Assembly: GCA_035647435.1 (NCBI GenBank)
Contig: DASRNM010000108.1
Location: forward strand, 1 to 7,751
Reading direction: 5' to 3'
DNA from: JAAZFZ01 sp035647435
Lineage (GTDB): Bacteria > Bacillota > Clostridia > Oscillospirales > Acutalibacteraceae
DNA length: 7,751 nt
Shown in pieces: positions 1 to 6,383 of this stretch; position 1 is the stretch's first letter; every line of letters starts with the position of its first letter. The position numbers were made by a program, and so were the translations under genes. The notes beneath the pieces were generated by a model. That model made no database searches and was not told where the DNA came from. It worked only from the letters and a program-made list of their open reading frames with translations.

Positions 1-23
1 GATTCTATGTATCAACACTTTTC

Positions 24-875
24 TTATTCACTTTTTGCCGCAAGATGTTTTGCCGTTTTATACATAAGCGTTAAGGCATCTTTTTTTAGTTCTTTTGGGA
101 ACGCAATTAAAAAAAAATCGGACTCAAGAGTAAATTCCCCGTCATATTTAATTTCTTTCAATGCGCTCGTTATGGAATCAAAGTCAATCTTTGAAACATA
201 GGGCATAGTGTGCAAATCCCTTACACCGTCGTTGTCTTGTATGTGCAAAGCCTTCAACCTGTCATGCCCCAATGTGCGAATCATATCCGCCGGATTTTCG
301 CCCGCTAAACCCGCATGGCCAACGTCAAGGCAAGCAACAAAATATTCACTATTGAGTGAATCGATAAAATCAGCTAATTCTTCCGCACTGCTGCATACGT
401 TACTTGTTGTTTTGCCTTTTTTGGCGTCCCAACCGAACATATTCTCAATGGCAATTTTGATGTTATATTTTTTACAGTAAGGTAAAAGATTGTTAAAAAA
501 GTCAAGGTTCGCCTGTTTTTGGTTCTCATGATTAAATGGATGAATTATTATATGCTTTACACCTAATTCAGCCGCAAATCTCATTGCTCTAATAATTGCG
601 TAATATGTAAACTTATTGTATTCCTCATCGTCTTTTTTGTAGGAAGGAAAAGGCGCATGCGCTTGGTTGAAAAAAAAGCCCTTTTTCTTTGCTTTTTCTT
701 TCAGACGCCCTGCATACTCAATATAATCATCTCTTGAAATAACGTTTTCCTCCCACCTTTTTGTGTTATCCAATGAAACATCAATTGCGTCAAAACCCAC
801 TTCGGAAATAAGGTCAATCGCACCTTCAAAGCCAAAAACTTCTTGCAAATGGAATGTCTGTGTAGAAACTTTCAT
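24..875 (-). CDS. Sugar phosphate isomerase/epimerase, AP endonuclease family 2 TIM barrel (283 aa)
   Basis: Probably a cytoplasmic metal-dependent sugar or polyol isomerase/epimerase; the substrate cannot be read from sequence. The protein has the xylose-isomerase-like (AP_endonuc_2) TIM-barrel pattern: an N-terminal strand MKVSTQTF, EVGFDAIDVS near 25-34, QAHAPF with His73, IIHPFNH with His112, and the usual metal-ligand series Glu144 (IAIEN), Asp184/His187 (LDVGH), His211 (LHIQDN) and Glu251 (FTLES). The length of 283 aa is normal for the family and both ends look intact. The ATG at 875 is preceded by AGGGAGG with a 5-nt gap, which fixes the start. The gene is divergent from the phosphoglucomutase and has its own promoter at 920-948. 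No linked transporter or regulator is visible, so it may be monocistronic or may head an operon that leaves the window. The family assignment is firm; a true AP endonuclease is unlikely because such proteins sit closer to the Nfo consensus. Confidence 0.85.
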   Translation of the reverse strand: MKVSTQTFHLQEVFGFEGAIDLISEVGFDAIDVSLDNTKRWEENVISRDDYIEYAGRLKEKAKKKGFFFNQAHAPFPSYKKDDEEYNKFTYYAIIRAMRFAAELGVKHIIIHPFNHENQKQANLDFFNNLLPYCKKYNIKIAIENMFGWDAKKGKTTSNVCSSAEELADFIDSLNSEYFVACLDVGHAGLAGENPADMIRTLGHDRLKALHIQDNDGVRDLHTMPYVSKIDFDSITSALKEIKYDGEFTLESDFFLIAFPKELKKDALTLMYKTAKHLAAKSE

Positions 876-919
876 GTTATCCTCCCTTTCAGAATATGTT
901 TGTTGTTTCCGCTCTTTAA

Positions 920-948
920 ATTTTACTCCTTTGCTTGGTTAATTTCAA
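920..948 (-). promoter_or_regulatory. Sigma-A-like promoter of the isomerase gene
   Basis: Reading the minus strand, a -35 box TTGAAA (943-948) is followed by a 17-bp spacer and a -10 box TAAAAT (920-925); each box matches consensus at five of six positions. Transcription would start near 913, giving a leader of about 38 nt that includes the SD site at 881-887. A 7-bp inverted repeat, ATTTCAA (942-948) and TTGAAAT (966-972), has one arm covering the -35 box. It could be an operator but may be chance in AT-rich DNA. Confidence 0.55.
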
Positions 949-1012
949 TCGTTTGATAAGAACATTTGAAATATGAACTATCTTTTATATTGGTACTATT
1001 TAACTGTATTTA

Positions 1013-1041
1013 TTGCATAGCGGCAAATAATGCTTTATAAT
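1013..1041 (+). promoter_or_regulatory. Promoter of the phosphoglucomutase gene
   Basis: A perfect -10 box TATAAT (1036-1041) lies 17 bp downstream of TTGCAT (1013-1018), which matches the -35 consensus at four of six positions. The predicted start point near 1048 leaves a leader of about 26 nt containing the SD site. It is divergent from the isomerase promoter, with about 64 bp between the two -35 boxes. Confidence 0.6.
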
Positions 1042-1061
1042 ATAAGAGACAAAATTTCAAC

Positions 1062-1067
1062 GAGGTG
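1062..1067 (+). promoter_or_regulatory. SD site that decides the phosphoglucomutase start
   Basis: GAGGTG pairs well with the 3' end of 16S rRNA (complement of the GGAGGTGAT core) and lies 6 nt before the TTG at 1074. The in-frame GTG at 1065 is part of this SD site and has no SD of its own upstream, so it should not be taken as the start. Confidence 0.75.
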
Positions 1068-1073
1068 GACAAT

Positions 1074-2714
1074 TTGAACTATAGAGATAAATATAATTTA
1101 TGGCTGACATTTGACGAGAGCACAAAAAAAGAGCTGTTGAGCATTAAAGACGAAAAAGAAATTGAGGACAGATTTTATAAAAATCTGGCTTTTGGCACAG
1201 GTGGTCTGCGAGGCGTAATGGGCGCAGGTGCAAACCGTATGAATAAATACACTGTGGGCAAGGCAACATTGGGACTTGCAAACTACTTGAAAGCAGAATA
1301 TGGCGAAAACATAAGCGTTGCTGTGGCTTATGATTCAAGAAACAACTCAAAAGAATTTTCTTTTTTTGTCGCAAGCGTTTTAAATGCCTGCTCAATAAAA
1401 GTTTTCATTTTCGATTATCTTGCACCAACTCCGGTTTTATCATTTGCGGTAAGGCAACTTAACTGCAACGCAGGCGTTGTCATAACTGCAAGCCATAACC
1501 CAAAAGAATACAACGGCTATAAAATTTATGACAACGAAGGGTGTCAGCTTGTTCCAAAATTTGCGAACAGGGTTACCGAACATGTGAATGCTGTTGATAA
1601 TTTTATGTCTATTCCTTTTATGGATATTAATGAGGCAAAACAACAGAATCTTATAAAATTCATTGGTGGCGATATTTTAGATGACTTCATTAGTGCGATT
1701 AAGGAACAATCGCTTTACAATGAAAAAAGTGACCTAAAAATTATTTATACTCCCTTGCACGGAACAGGTAATATTCCTGTTCGCAGAGCGCTCGAAGGAA
1801 TGAATTTAAGTATTGTAAAAACGCAGGAATTGCCCGATGGTAACTTTTCAACAGTGAGTTCCCCAAACCCTGAAGAGAGAGATGCATTAAACCTTGCAAT
1901 AGAACAGGCAATGCTTGAAAATGCCGACATTGTTTTAGGCACAGACCCTGACTGCGACAGAGTCGGTGTAGGAGTTCGGCACAAGGGTGAATTTGTTTTG
2001 CTCACAGGCAATCAAATTGGAGCGTTACTTGTTAATTTTGTTTTAAACATGAAAAAAGACTCGCTCAATAATAAATCAACGCTTATCAAAACAATCGTTA
2101 CAAACGAGCTGGGAGCGAACATTGGTCGACGTTTCGGGTTGTCTATTGTCGAAACTTTGACCGGCTTTAAATATATTGGCGACATAATCAATCTTTATGA
2201 GCAAACGGGCGAAAAAGAATTTGTAATAGGTTATGAGGAAAGTTATGGCTACCTTGTCGGCACCCACGCAAGGGACAAGGATGCAGTTGTATCATCTATG
2301 CTTATTTGTGAAATGGCAGCATTTTATAAAAACCGTGACAAAACCCTGATTGATGTGCTTAATGATATATATGACGAATACGGCTTCTATCTTGACGCTT
2401 TAGATGCTTTTGTTCTCAAGGGTAAGGACGGGGCTGAAAAAATTAAATTAATTATGTCTGAGTTTCGTTCAAAGGGCTCTGAAATTTTTGGGAATGTTAA
2501 AGAAGTTAAGGATTACAGCACTGGCATCGATAACCTACCAAAAGAAAATGTTTTGAAATTTATTTTTGATGAAGGGACATGGCTTGCTGTTCGTCCCTCA
2601 GGCACAGAGCCTAAACTAAAGGTGTATTATTCTGTTCGCTCAAGCGACAAAGCAAGTGCAAATGCGGAGTTGGACAAGCTCAAAGCTACCGTCGGCAAAA
2701 TTATCGGACAATAA
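1074..2714 (+). CDS. pgm: Phosphoglucomutase / phospho-sugar mutase, PgcA/PGM2-like (546 aa)
   Basis: A cytoplasmic alpha-D-phosphohexomutase that most likely interconverts glucose 1-phosphate and glucose 6-phosphate for glycogen, UDP-glucose and cell-envelope sugar synthesis. All four signature sites are present. Numbering from the TTG start: the N-terminal AFGTGGLRG block near 39-47; the phosphoserine loop TASHNP with Ser140; the metal loop DPDCDR at 291-296; the sugar-binding EESYG at 388-392; and the C-terminal phosphate-binding RPSGTEPK at 507-514. The order AFGTGGLRG, TASHNPKEYNGYK, DPDCDR is that of the PgcA/PGM2 branch rather than GlmM or ManB; the Bacillus relative is slightly longer (about 580 aa). 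The start is TTG at 1074; GTG at 1065 falls inside the SD site. It appears monocistronic, with its own promoter and a hairpin about 90 bp after the stop. Phosphomannomutase activity cannot be excluded from sequence. Confidence 0.93.
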   Translation: MNYRDKYNLWLTFDESTKKELLSIKDEKEIEDRFYKNLAFGTGGLRGVMGAGANRMNKYTVGKATLGLANYLKAEYGENISVAVAYDSRNNSKEFSFFVASVLNACSIKVFIFDYLAPTPVLSFAVRQLNCNAGVVITASHNPKEYNGYKIYDNEGCQLVPKFANRVTEHVNAVDNFMSIPFMDINEAKQQNLIKFIGGDILDDFISAIKEQSLYNEKSDLKIIYTPLHGTGNIPVRRALEGMNLSIVKTQELPDGNFSTVSSPNPEERDALNLAIEQAMLENADIVLGTDPDCDRVGVGVRHKGEFVLLTGNQIGALLVNFVLNMKKDSLNNKSTLIKTIVTNELGANIGRRFGLSIVETLTGFKYIGDIINLYEQTGEKEFVIGYEESYGYLVGTHARDKDAVVSSMLICEMAAFYKNRDKTLIDVLNDIYDEYGFYLDALDAFVLKGKDGAEKIKLIMSEFRSKGSEIFGNVKEVKDYSTGIDNLPKENVLKFIFDEGTWLAVRPSGTEPKLKVYYSVRSSDKASANAELDKLKATVGKIIGQ

Positions 2715-2802
2715 ACGGTTATCACAGGTGCGTAATGCATGGAATATTGATTTTAAAAACGACATTGCATCAAAAAAACATTTGAAATGTTTGGAACAAC
2801 AC

Positions 2803-2834
2803 AAAGGCGCCTCATCAAACGGTGAGACGCCTTT
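2803..2834. terminator. Hairpin between convergent genes, probably a shared terminator
   Basis: Arms 2803-2814 and 2823-2834 enclose an 8-nt loop. In minus-strand RNA all 12 positions pair (one G-U), and the following sequence TTTGTGTTGTT is moderately U-rich, so the hairpin best serves the gene ending at 2856. In plus-strand RNA there is one C-A mismatch and the tail is only TTTGATTATATT, so it would be a weaker stop for the phosphoglucomutase. The rest of the 141-bp gap (2715-2855) shows no other feature. Confidence 0.65.
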
Positions 2835-2855
2835 GATTATATTCATTAGAATTTA

Positions 2856-3731
2856 TTACTGTTTGCTTGAAAGCTCAAAGTCAATGTATATCGGGTAGTG
2901 ATCAGACACATATCGGCCGTCAATGCCTTCAGTGATTACACGGTAAACCTCAACATCAATTTTATCGTTTACTAATATATAGTCTATTATTTCACTTTTT
3001 TTACCAAAGCTATGAAAAGTCGGGCTTTCGATCATATCCTTTGCAATATATTTTGAATCGCAAAGAATTCCACTTATCATCTTTTCATAAAGACTGCTGC
3101 CCTCTCTGATATTAAAGTCGCCTGTAAATACTACGGGTAAATCAAATTCTGTAGCCTTTTCAAGGATAAGGTCAATTGATTTATCCCTTGCCACTTCACC
3201 TCTGTGGTCGAGGTGAGTATTCATATGCACATATTGAACTGATGTATGTTTATTTTCAAGGATAGCCCATGTGCATATACGATTAAATGAGGCATCCCAA
3301 CCTATTGATGGCTTTTCTGGCGTTTCTGAAAGCCAAAAGGTTCCGCTGTCAACAACTTCATATTTGTCTTTCAAATAAAAAACTGCGGAGAACTCGCCCA
3401 ATAAAAACCCGTCCTCCCTGCCGACTCCGACAAACCCATATTCGGGCAGATTAGCAGCCAGAGCAGTCATCCAAAACGGTGTAGCCTCTTGAACACCGAA
3501 AGAATCAGGATAGTATTCGGCTATTGTTTGCGTTGCTATCCCCACTCGTTTTTTTGCGATATTTTTGCCCGCACCAAAGCAAAGAACATTAAAAGAAATC
3601 ACTCTCAATTTGTTTTCCCCTCTTTCGTAAATATCCCTTTCGGGGAGTAGTGGCCCATACACTTTTGAGAAAAGCATTAAAATCACATAAAGAATTGAAA
3701 AAACTCTTTTCAAAAAGCTTCTGCTTACCAC
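2856..3731 (-). CDS. Endonuclease/exonuclease/phosphatase (EEP) family hydrolase with N-terminal export or anchor segment (291 aa)
   Basis: A metal-dependent phosphoesterase of the DNase I/Mg-dependent EEP superfamily; the substrate is unknown and could be a nucleic acid, phospholipid or small phosphoester. Numbering from the GTG start, the active-site set is complete: Asn48 (SFNV), Glu82 (VQEA), His173 (NTHLDH), Asp205 and Asn207 (GDFN), Asp250 (IDYI) and Asp277-His278 (SDHYP). The block with FWLSETP, then GWDAS and RICTWA near 132-156, is typical of a bacterial subgroup of small EEP proteins. Residues 4-26 form a basic start (R, K, R) and a short hydrophobic core, VFSILYVILMLF, so the protein is probably exported or membrane-anchored; no lipobox Cys is seen. 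The start is GTG at 3731, supported by an SD site with 7-nt spacing and by the promoter position. An ATG at 3752 would make the mRNA essentially leaderless. It seems to be transcribed alone. Confidence 0.87.
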   Translation of the reverse strand: MVSRSFLKRVFSILYVILMLFSKVYGPLLPERDIYERGENKLRVISFNVLCFGAGKNIAKKRVGIATQTIAEYYPDSFGVQEATPFWMTALAANLPEYGFVGVGREDGFLLGEFSAVFYLKDKYEVVDSGTFWLSETPEKPSIGWDASFNRICTWAILENKHTSVQYVHMNTHLDHRGEVARDKSIDLILEKATEFDLPVVFTGDFNIREGSSLYEKMISGILCDSKYIAKDMIESPTFHSFGKKSEIIDYILVNDKIDVEVYRVITEGIDGRYVSDHYPIYIDFELSSKQ

Positions 3732-3738
3732 ATTAACA

Positions 3739-3747
3739 CCCCTTTTT
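3739..3747 (-). promoter_or_regulatory. SD site that decides the start of the EEP-family gene
   Basis: On the minus strand AAAAAGGGG ends 7 nt before the GTG at 3731. The in-frame ATG at 3752 has only AT-rich sequence upstream and no SD. The same AGGGG-type SD precedes nanA in this window. Confidence 0.65.
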
Positions 3748-3759
3748 GGCATTTTATAT

Positions 3760-3789
3760 ATAATACCATAAATTGGTAATTAATCTCAA
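3760..3789 (-). promoter_or_regulatory. Promoter of the EEP-family gene, extended -10 type, with a small dyad
   Basis: On the minus strand TTGAGA (3784-3789) is followed by an 18-bp spacer and TATTAT (3760-3765). TGG directly before the -10 gives an extended -10 motif. The start point would be near 3753, leaving a leader of about 22 nt before the GTG. A perfect dyad TACCA-N5-TGGTA (3764-3778) overlaps the upstream edge of the -10 box and might be an operator; this is speculative. Confidence 0.55.
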
Positions 3790-3792
3790 GGT

Positions 3793-3822
3793 AAAAAAAT
3801 TGCACTTGTTCAGTGCAATTTT
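3793..3822 (-). terminator. Intrinsic terminator of the FAD/Rieske oxidoreductase gene
   Basis: A perfect 10-bp stem (arms 3796-3805 and 3813-3822, extendable by one A-T pair) has a 7-nt loop. It lies 14 bp after the stop codon. In minus-strand RNA the stem runs into seven consecutive U residues (3799-3793). Confidence 0.85.
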
Positions 3823-3835
3823 AATAAAACTAATT

Positions 3836-5266
3836 TTAGTGTATTCCTTTTTGAGCAGGGTTATCAAGAAGTTTCCCATAATAATCAAACCTTGAACCAT
3901 GGCAGGGACAATCCCAACTTTTTTCGTCCGGATTCCATTCAAGCTGACAGCCCATGTGAGGACACTTTATGCTCACTAAAAAAAGTTTGCCATTTTCATC
4001 TTTATATGCTCCGACCTTACTACCGTCCGCTTCAACAACTCCTCCATGTCCATTTTCTAACTTATCTAAAACGGATTTTGATACGGTAAGGTTTTTTGTC
4101 GCAATCCCCTTGATTGCCTTTGCCCCCTCTTTTGCAAGGCTTGGAACACTTGCTGTATTAAAGCGGCTTGGTTTGAATACTTCTTCATAGGGAGTTTCCT
4201 GCCCTGATATCATATTTGAAATTATTGTTGCCGCCACCATAGAGGTGGTCATGCCCCATTTTTTAAATCCCGTTGCAACATATTGATTCTTTATGCTGTT
4301 CGAGTAGTGCCCTATATAAGGAATGTTATCTAATGGCATGCAATCCTGTGCGGACCAATGCGCAATCTCCTTTGCGTTTGGATAAAGTCCTTTCGCCTGA
4401 GCTCTCAATTCGTCATATTTGCCACCTTTTGAATTTTCTCCCGTTCGGTGGTTTCCTCCACCTAAAAGTACCGCATTACCATAATTTCTTAAAGAGCAAC
4501 CCTTTTCATCAATACTGTAATACATTCCGTCAAGTTTTTGAGCGTTCTCAAGAGCAATTACATATGAGCGCTCTTGATGAAGCCTTGCAAAATAGTATCC
4601 GGGAACATTCATAAACGGATAATGTGTTGCGAAAACTATGTGTTTTGCCTTAATTTTGCAACTTTCGGTTTTGATTGTTTTTCCTTCAACAGATAACACA
4701 AAGGTCTTTTCATAAATGTTAAGGTCTTGAGAAACAGACTTTATAAATTTTAAAGGATTAAACTGTGCCTGATTTTCAAAACGAACCGCACCCTTTACGC
4801 TAAACGGTAGTGAGGTCTCAGTTGTGAACGAAGCCGGAATACCGAGCTTTTGAGCGGCAGCCGTTTCTTGTTCAAGCTGATGTGTTTGCTGTGTGGAATA
4901 AAGGTATGACGGCAAAGCTTCAAAGTCGCAATCAATATTATTGTCTTTTATTATTCTCGAAAACTCTGAAATTGCGGTTTGATTTGCAACTGCATATTGC
5001 TCAGCTTTCTCAATACCGAATTTTTCTAATAAAGTGTTATAAATAAACGCGTGTTGAGATGTAATTTTTGCGGTTGTGTTTTTTGTCTGGCCGCTTGCAA
5101 TGCGGTCCCCCTCGAGTATAACACTCTCAATGCCTTTTTCTTTGAGCTTGTAAGCTATCAATATACCTGCCAACCCACCGCCAATAATCACAACGTCGGC
5201 TTGCAAGTCATTTTCAAGCTTGTTCCGTTTTTCGATTTCGCATGATATTGTCCATAAAGAATCCAT
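3836..5266 (-). CDS. FAD-dependent oxidoreductase with C-terminal Rieske [2Fe-2S] domain, YhfW-like (476 aa)
   Basis: A cytoplasmic two-domain flavoprotein of unknown substrate. Residues 24-360 form a DAO-type FAD-binding domain: the dinucleotide fold VVIIGGGLAG at 25-34, the ribose-binding Glu52 (ILEGD), QAQFNP at 166-171, and a C-terminal FAD loop near ATGFKKWGMT (331-340). Residues 400-476 are a Rieske domain with cluster ligands Cys435 and His437 (CPHMGC) and Cys453 and His456 (CPCHGS). Cys440 and Cys455 match the disulfide pair of bc1-type Rieske proteins, so this is not the simple ferredoxin type. The architecture is that of Bacillus YhfW; the protein is slightly shorter than that family (about 510 aa), and its Rieske tail ends soon after GKLLDNPAQ. 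The ATG at 5266 has GGGGGTG at ideal spacing; the in-frame GTG at 5275 lies inside that SD site. The gene is followed by its own terminator. The product probably couples an amine or hydroxy-acid oxidation to the iron-sulfur centre, but this is inference. Confidence 0.9.
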   Translation of the reverse strand: MDSLWTISCEIEKRNKLENDLQADVVIIGGGLAGILIAYKLKEKGIESVILEGDRIASGQTKNTTAKITSQHAFIYNTLLEKFGIEKAEQYAVANQTAISEFSRIIKDNNIDCDFEALPSYLYSTQQTHQLEQETAAAQKLGIPASFTTETSLPFSVKGAVRFENQAQFNPLKFIKSVSQDLNIYEKTFVLSVEGKTIKTESCKIKAKHIVFATHYPFMNVPGYYFARLHQERSYVIALENAQKLDGMYYSIDEKGCSLRNYGNAVLLGGGNHRTGENSKGGKYDELRAQAKGLYPNAKEIAHWSAQDCMPLDNIPYIGHYSNSIKNQYVATGFKKWGMTTSMVAATIISNMISGQETPYEEVFKPSRFNTASVPSLAKEGAKAIKGIATKNLTVSKSVLDKLENGHGGVVEADGSKVGAYKDENGKLFLVSIKCPHMGCQLEWNPDEKSWDCPCHGSRFDYYGKLLDNPAQKGIH

Positions 5267-5272
5267 ATGATA

Positions 5273-5279
5273 CACCCCC
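5273..5279 (-). promoter_or_regulatory. SD site that decides the oxidoreductase start
   Basis: On the minus strand GGGGGTG matches the GGAGGTG core with one mismatch. It leaves 8 nt between its GGGGG run and the ATG at 5266. The upstream in-frame GTG (5275-5273) is formed by the SD site itself. No convincing -35/-10 pair was found in the roughly 110-bp gap upstream. Confidence 0.7.
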
Positions 5280-5326
5280 GTCCCTTATGTTTTCCAATTT
5301 TTTGCACGGTATTCATGCCATGAAAC

Positions 5327-5357
5327 AAAAAAAGACTGCCGTTTTATCAGTCTTTTT
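5327..5357 (-). terminator. Intrinsic terminator of the nanA-PHP operon
   Basis: A perfect 10-bp stem, AAAAAGACTG (5329-5338) against CAGTCTTTTT (5348-5357), has a 9-nt loop. It lies about 26 bp past the PHP stop codon. The minus-strand transcript ends in seven U residues (5333-5327). It separates the sialic-acid genes from the oxidoreductase, which is therefore probably a distinct transcription unit. The plus-strand tail is also U-rich, so it could work both ways. Confidence 0.85.
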
Positions 5358-5383
5358 ATAGTATTCACTTAGTGAAAATCAAT

Positions 5384-6334
5384 TTACACTAAATCCTCAA
5401 TAAAATAAGCGTTGGTGTTTGCACGGTACCCGCTGTTATCGGTAACCTGAACACGAATATAAACATCTTTTTCACTGAAATTGAAACAAGCCGAATTAAC
5501 ACTCTCACCTTTTGCCGCACGGACAACCTCCGCCCTTCTGCCTGCGGTAGTCATGTTTATACTCCTTGCGTCGGAGCACTCAATATACAGCTTGCCGTCC
5601 TCAACATATAACTCCTTGATTTCGGGCCCCGTAGAGGCATAAAAATCTCCCTTTTCAAGAGAATTCATTATTGTCTGATATTTAAGCTCTGGAGCTTTAA
5701 TCATAATAAAACCGCCGAAAGAATCGCAAAGAGGGCTGTCAAATGGGTGCTTATTGTGGTTGTCATCGCTAGCAATACAGAATATCTTATTTCCGTTTCT
5801 GAGAAGAGCATCATATGGCATCTCTTGGTTTCCATCAACTCCACCAATGGCGGCACTGTGATTGTAAATTTCACAAGCGAAAAGTCCTTTTAGATTACTG
5901 TAATCCTCAAAGGTTTGCAACGACCAATTAGGGTGATTGTAACAAACCAAAAAACCCAAACGGTTATGCTCACTAATAAAGTCATTTATTGCGTCTATGT
6001 CCGTATATGGTGGCAACGGTTTCAACGCCTCAAGGGGTGGCTCAACATTTTTTGAATAGCAGTTTAAATGATAGCATTGGATAAAGTTGTTGTCATTAAA
6101 AATACGGTGACTTATGTCTATTTCATAAGAGGTTATTGCGACAAAATTATCGTCTATCAAATCCGCATGACCAAGGCACCTGTCATGGTCTGAAAAAGCG
6201 ACAATGCTGTACCCCCTATCCATATAGGCTTTCTTAACCTCATTCGAAGTTAAATCCCCGTCGGAAAGTGTTGTGTGGCAATGCATATTTGCTTTGTAAA
6301 ATTTACCTTGGTTAGGCAAAAGATACTTTTTCAT
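5384..6334 (-). CDS. PHP-domain metal-dependent phosphoesterase-like protein (316 aa)
   Basis: A cytoplasmic PHP-superfamily protein, presumably a divalent-metal phosphoesterase; the substrate is unknown. The metal-binding motifs appear in family order: His18 and His20 (NMHCHTTLSDG) with Asp25, Asp49-His50 (FSDHD), Glu71 (SYEID), His134 (YNHPNW), Glu155/His159 (CEIYNHS) and Asp190-Asp191-His193 (SDDNH). After residue 228 comes GDFYASTGPEI, a motif common in stand-alone PHP proteins, and then a beta-rich C-terminal region (about 240-316), probably a small sandwich-type domain. The start ATG at 6334 has AAGGAGG with 8-nt spacing. It lies 49 bp after nanA with no promoter or terminator seen between, so it is very likely co-transcribed with nanA and, originally, with the sialidase. 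That context suggests a role in handling sialic acid or host-glycan products, which is inference only. It is not a DNA polymerase PHP domain or a HisJ-like histidinol phosphatase in context. Confidence 0.87.
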   Translation of the reverse strand: MKKYLLPNQGKFYKANMHCHTTLSDGDLTSNEVKKAYMDRGYSIVAFSDHDRCLGHADLIDDNFVAITSYEIDISHRIFNDNNFIQCYHLNCYSKNVEPPLEALKPLPPYTDIDAINDFISEHNRLGFLVCYNHPNWSLQTFEDYSNLKGLFACEIYNHSAAIGGVDGNQEMPYDALLRNGNKIFCIASDDNHNKHPFDSPLCDSFGGFIMIKAPELKYQTIMNSLEKGDFYASTGPEIKELYVEDGKLYIECSDARSINMTTAGRRAEVVRAAKGESVNSACFNFSEKDVYIRVQVTDNSGYRANTNAYFIEDLV

Positions 6335-6383
6335 TTTGTCTTCCTCCTTGATTATATGTATTTATATTTTAAATTAACGTCCA

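Noticed and set aside
208..480. 90-codon plus-strand frame opposite the isomerase
   Set aside because: It is antisense to conserved metal-ligand coding sequence and is a shadow frame.
942..972. ATTTCAA/TTGAAAT inverted repeat in the divergent promoter region as a regulator site
   Set aside because: Arms of only 7 bp, AT-rich and 17 bp apart; too weak to call as a separate feature, so noted only with the promoter.
2656..2898. 80-codon plus-strand reading frame spanning the phosphoglucomutase end and the intergenic hairpin
   Set aside because: It overlaps the end of one gene and the end of the next, runs through the terminator hairpin and has no SD or protein similarity.
3732..3752. ATG at 3752 as start of the EEP-family gene
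   Set aside because: It has no SD, it would coincide with the predicted transcription start, and a GTG 21 bp downstream has a good SD at 7-nt spacing.
4273..4614. 113-codon plus-strand reading frame
   Set aside because: It lies entirely antisense to the well-supported FAD/Rieske gene, has a composition typical of a shadow frame and resembles no known protein.
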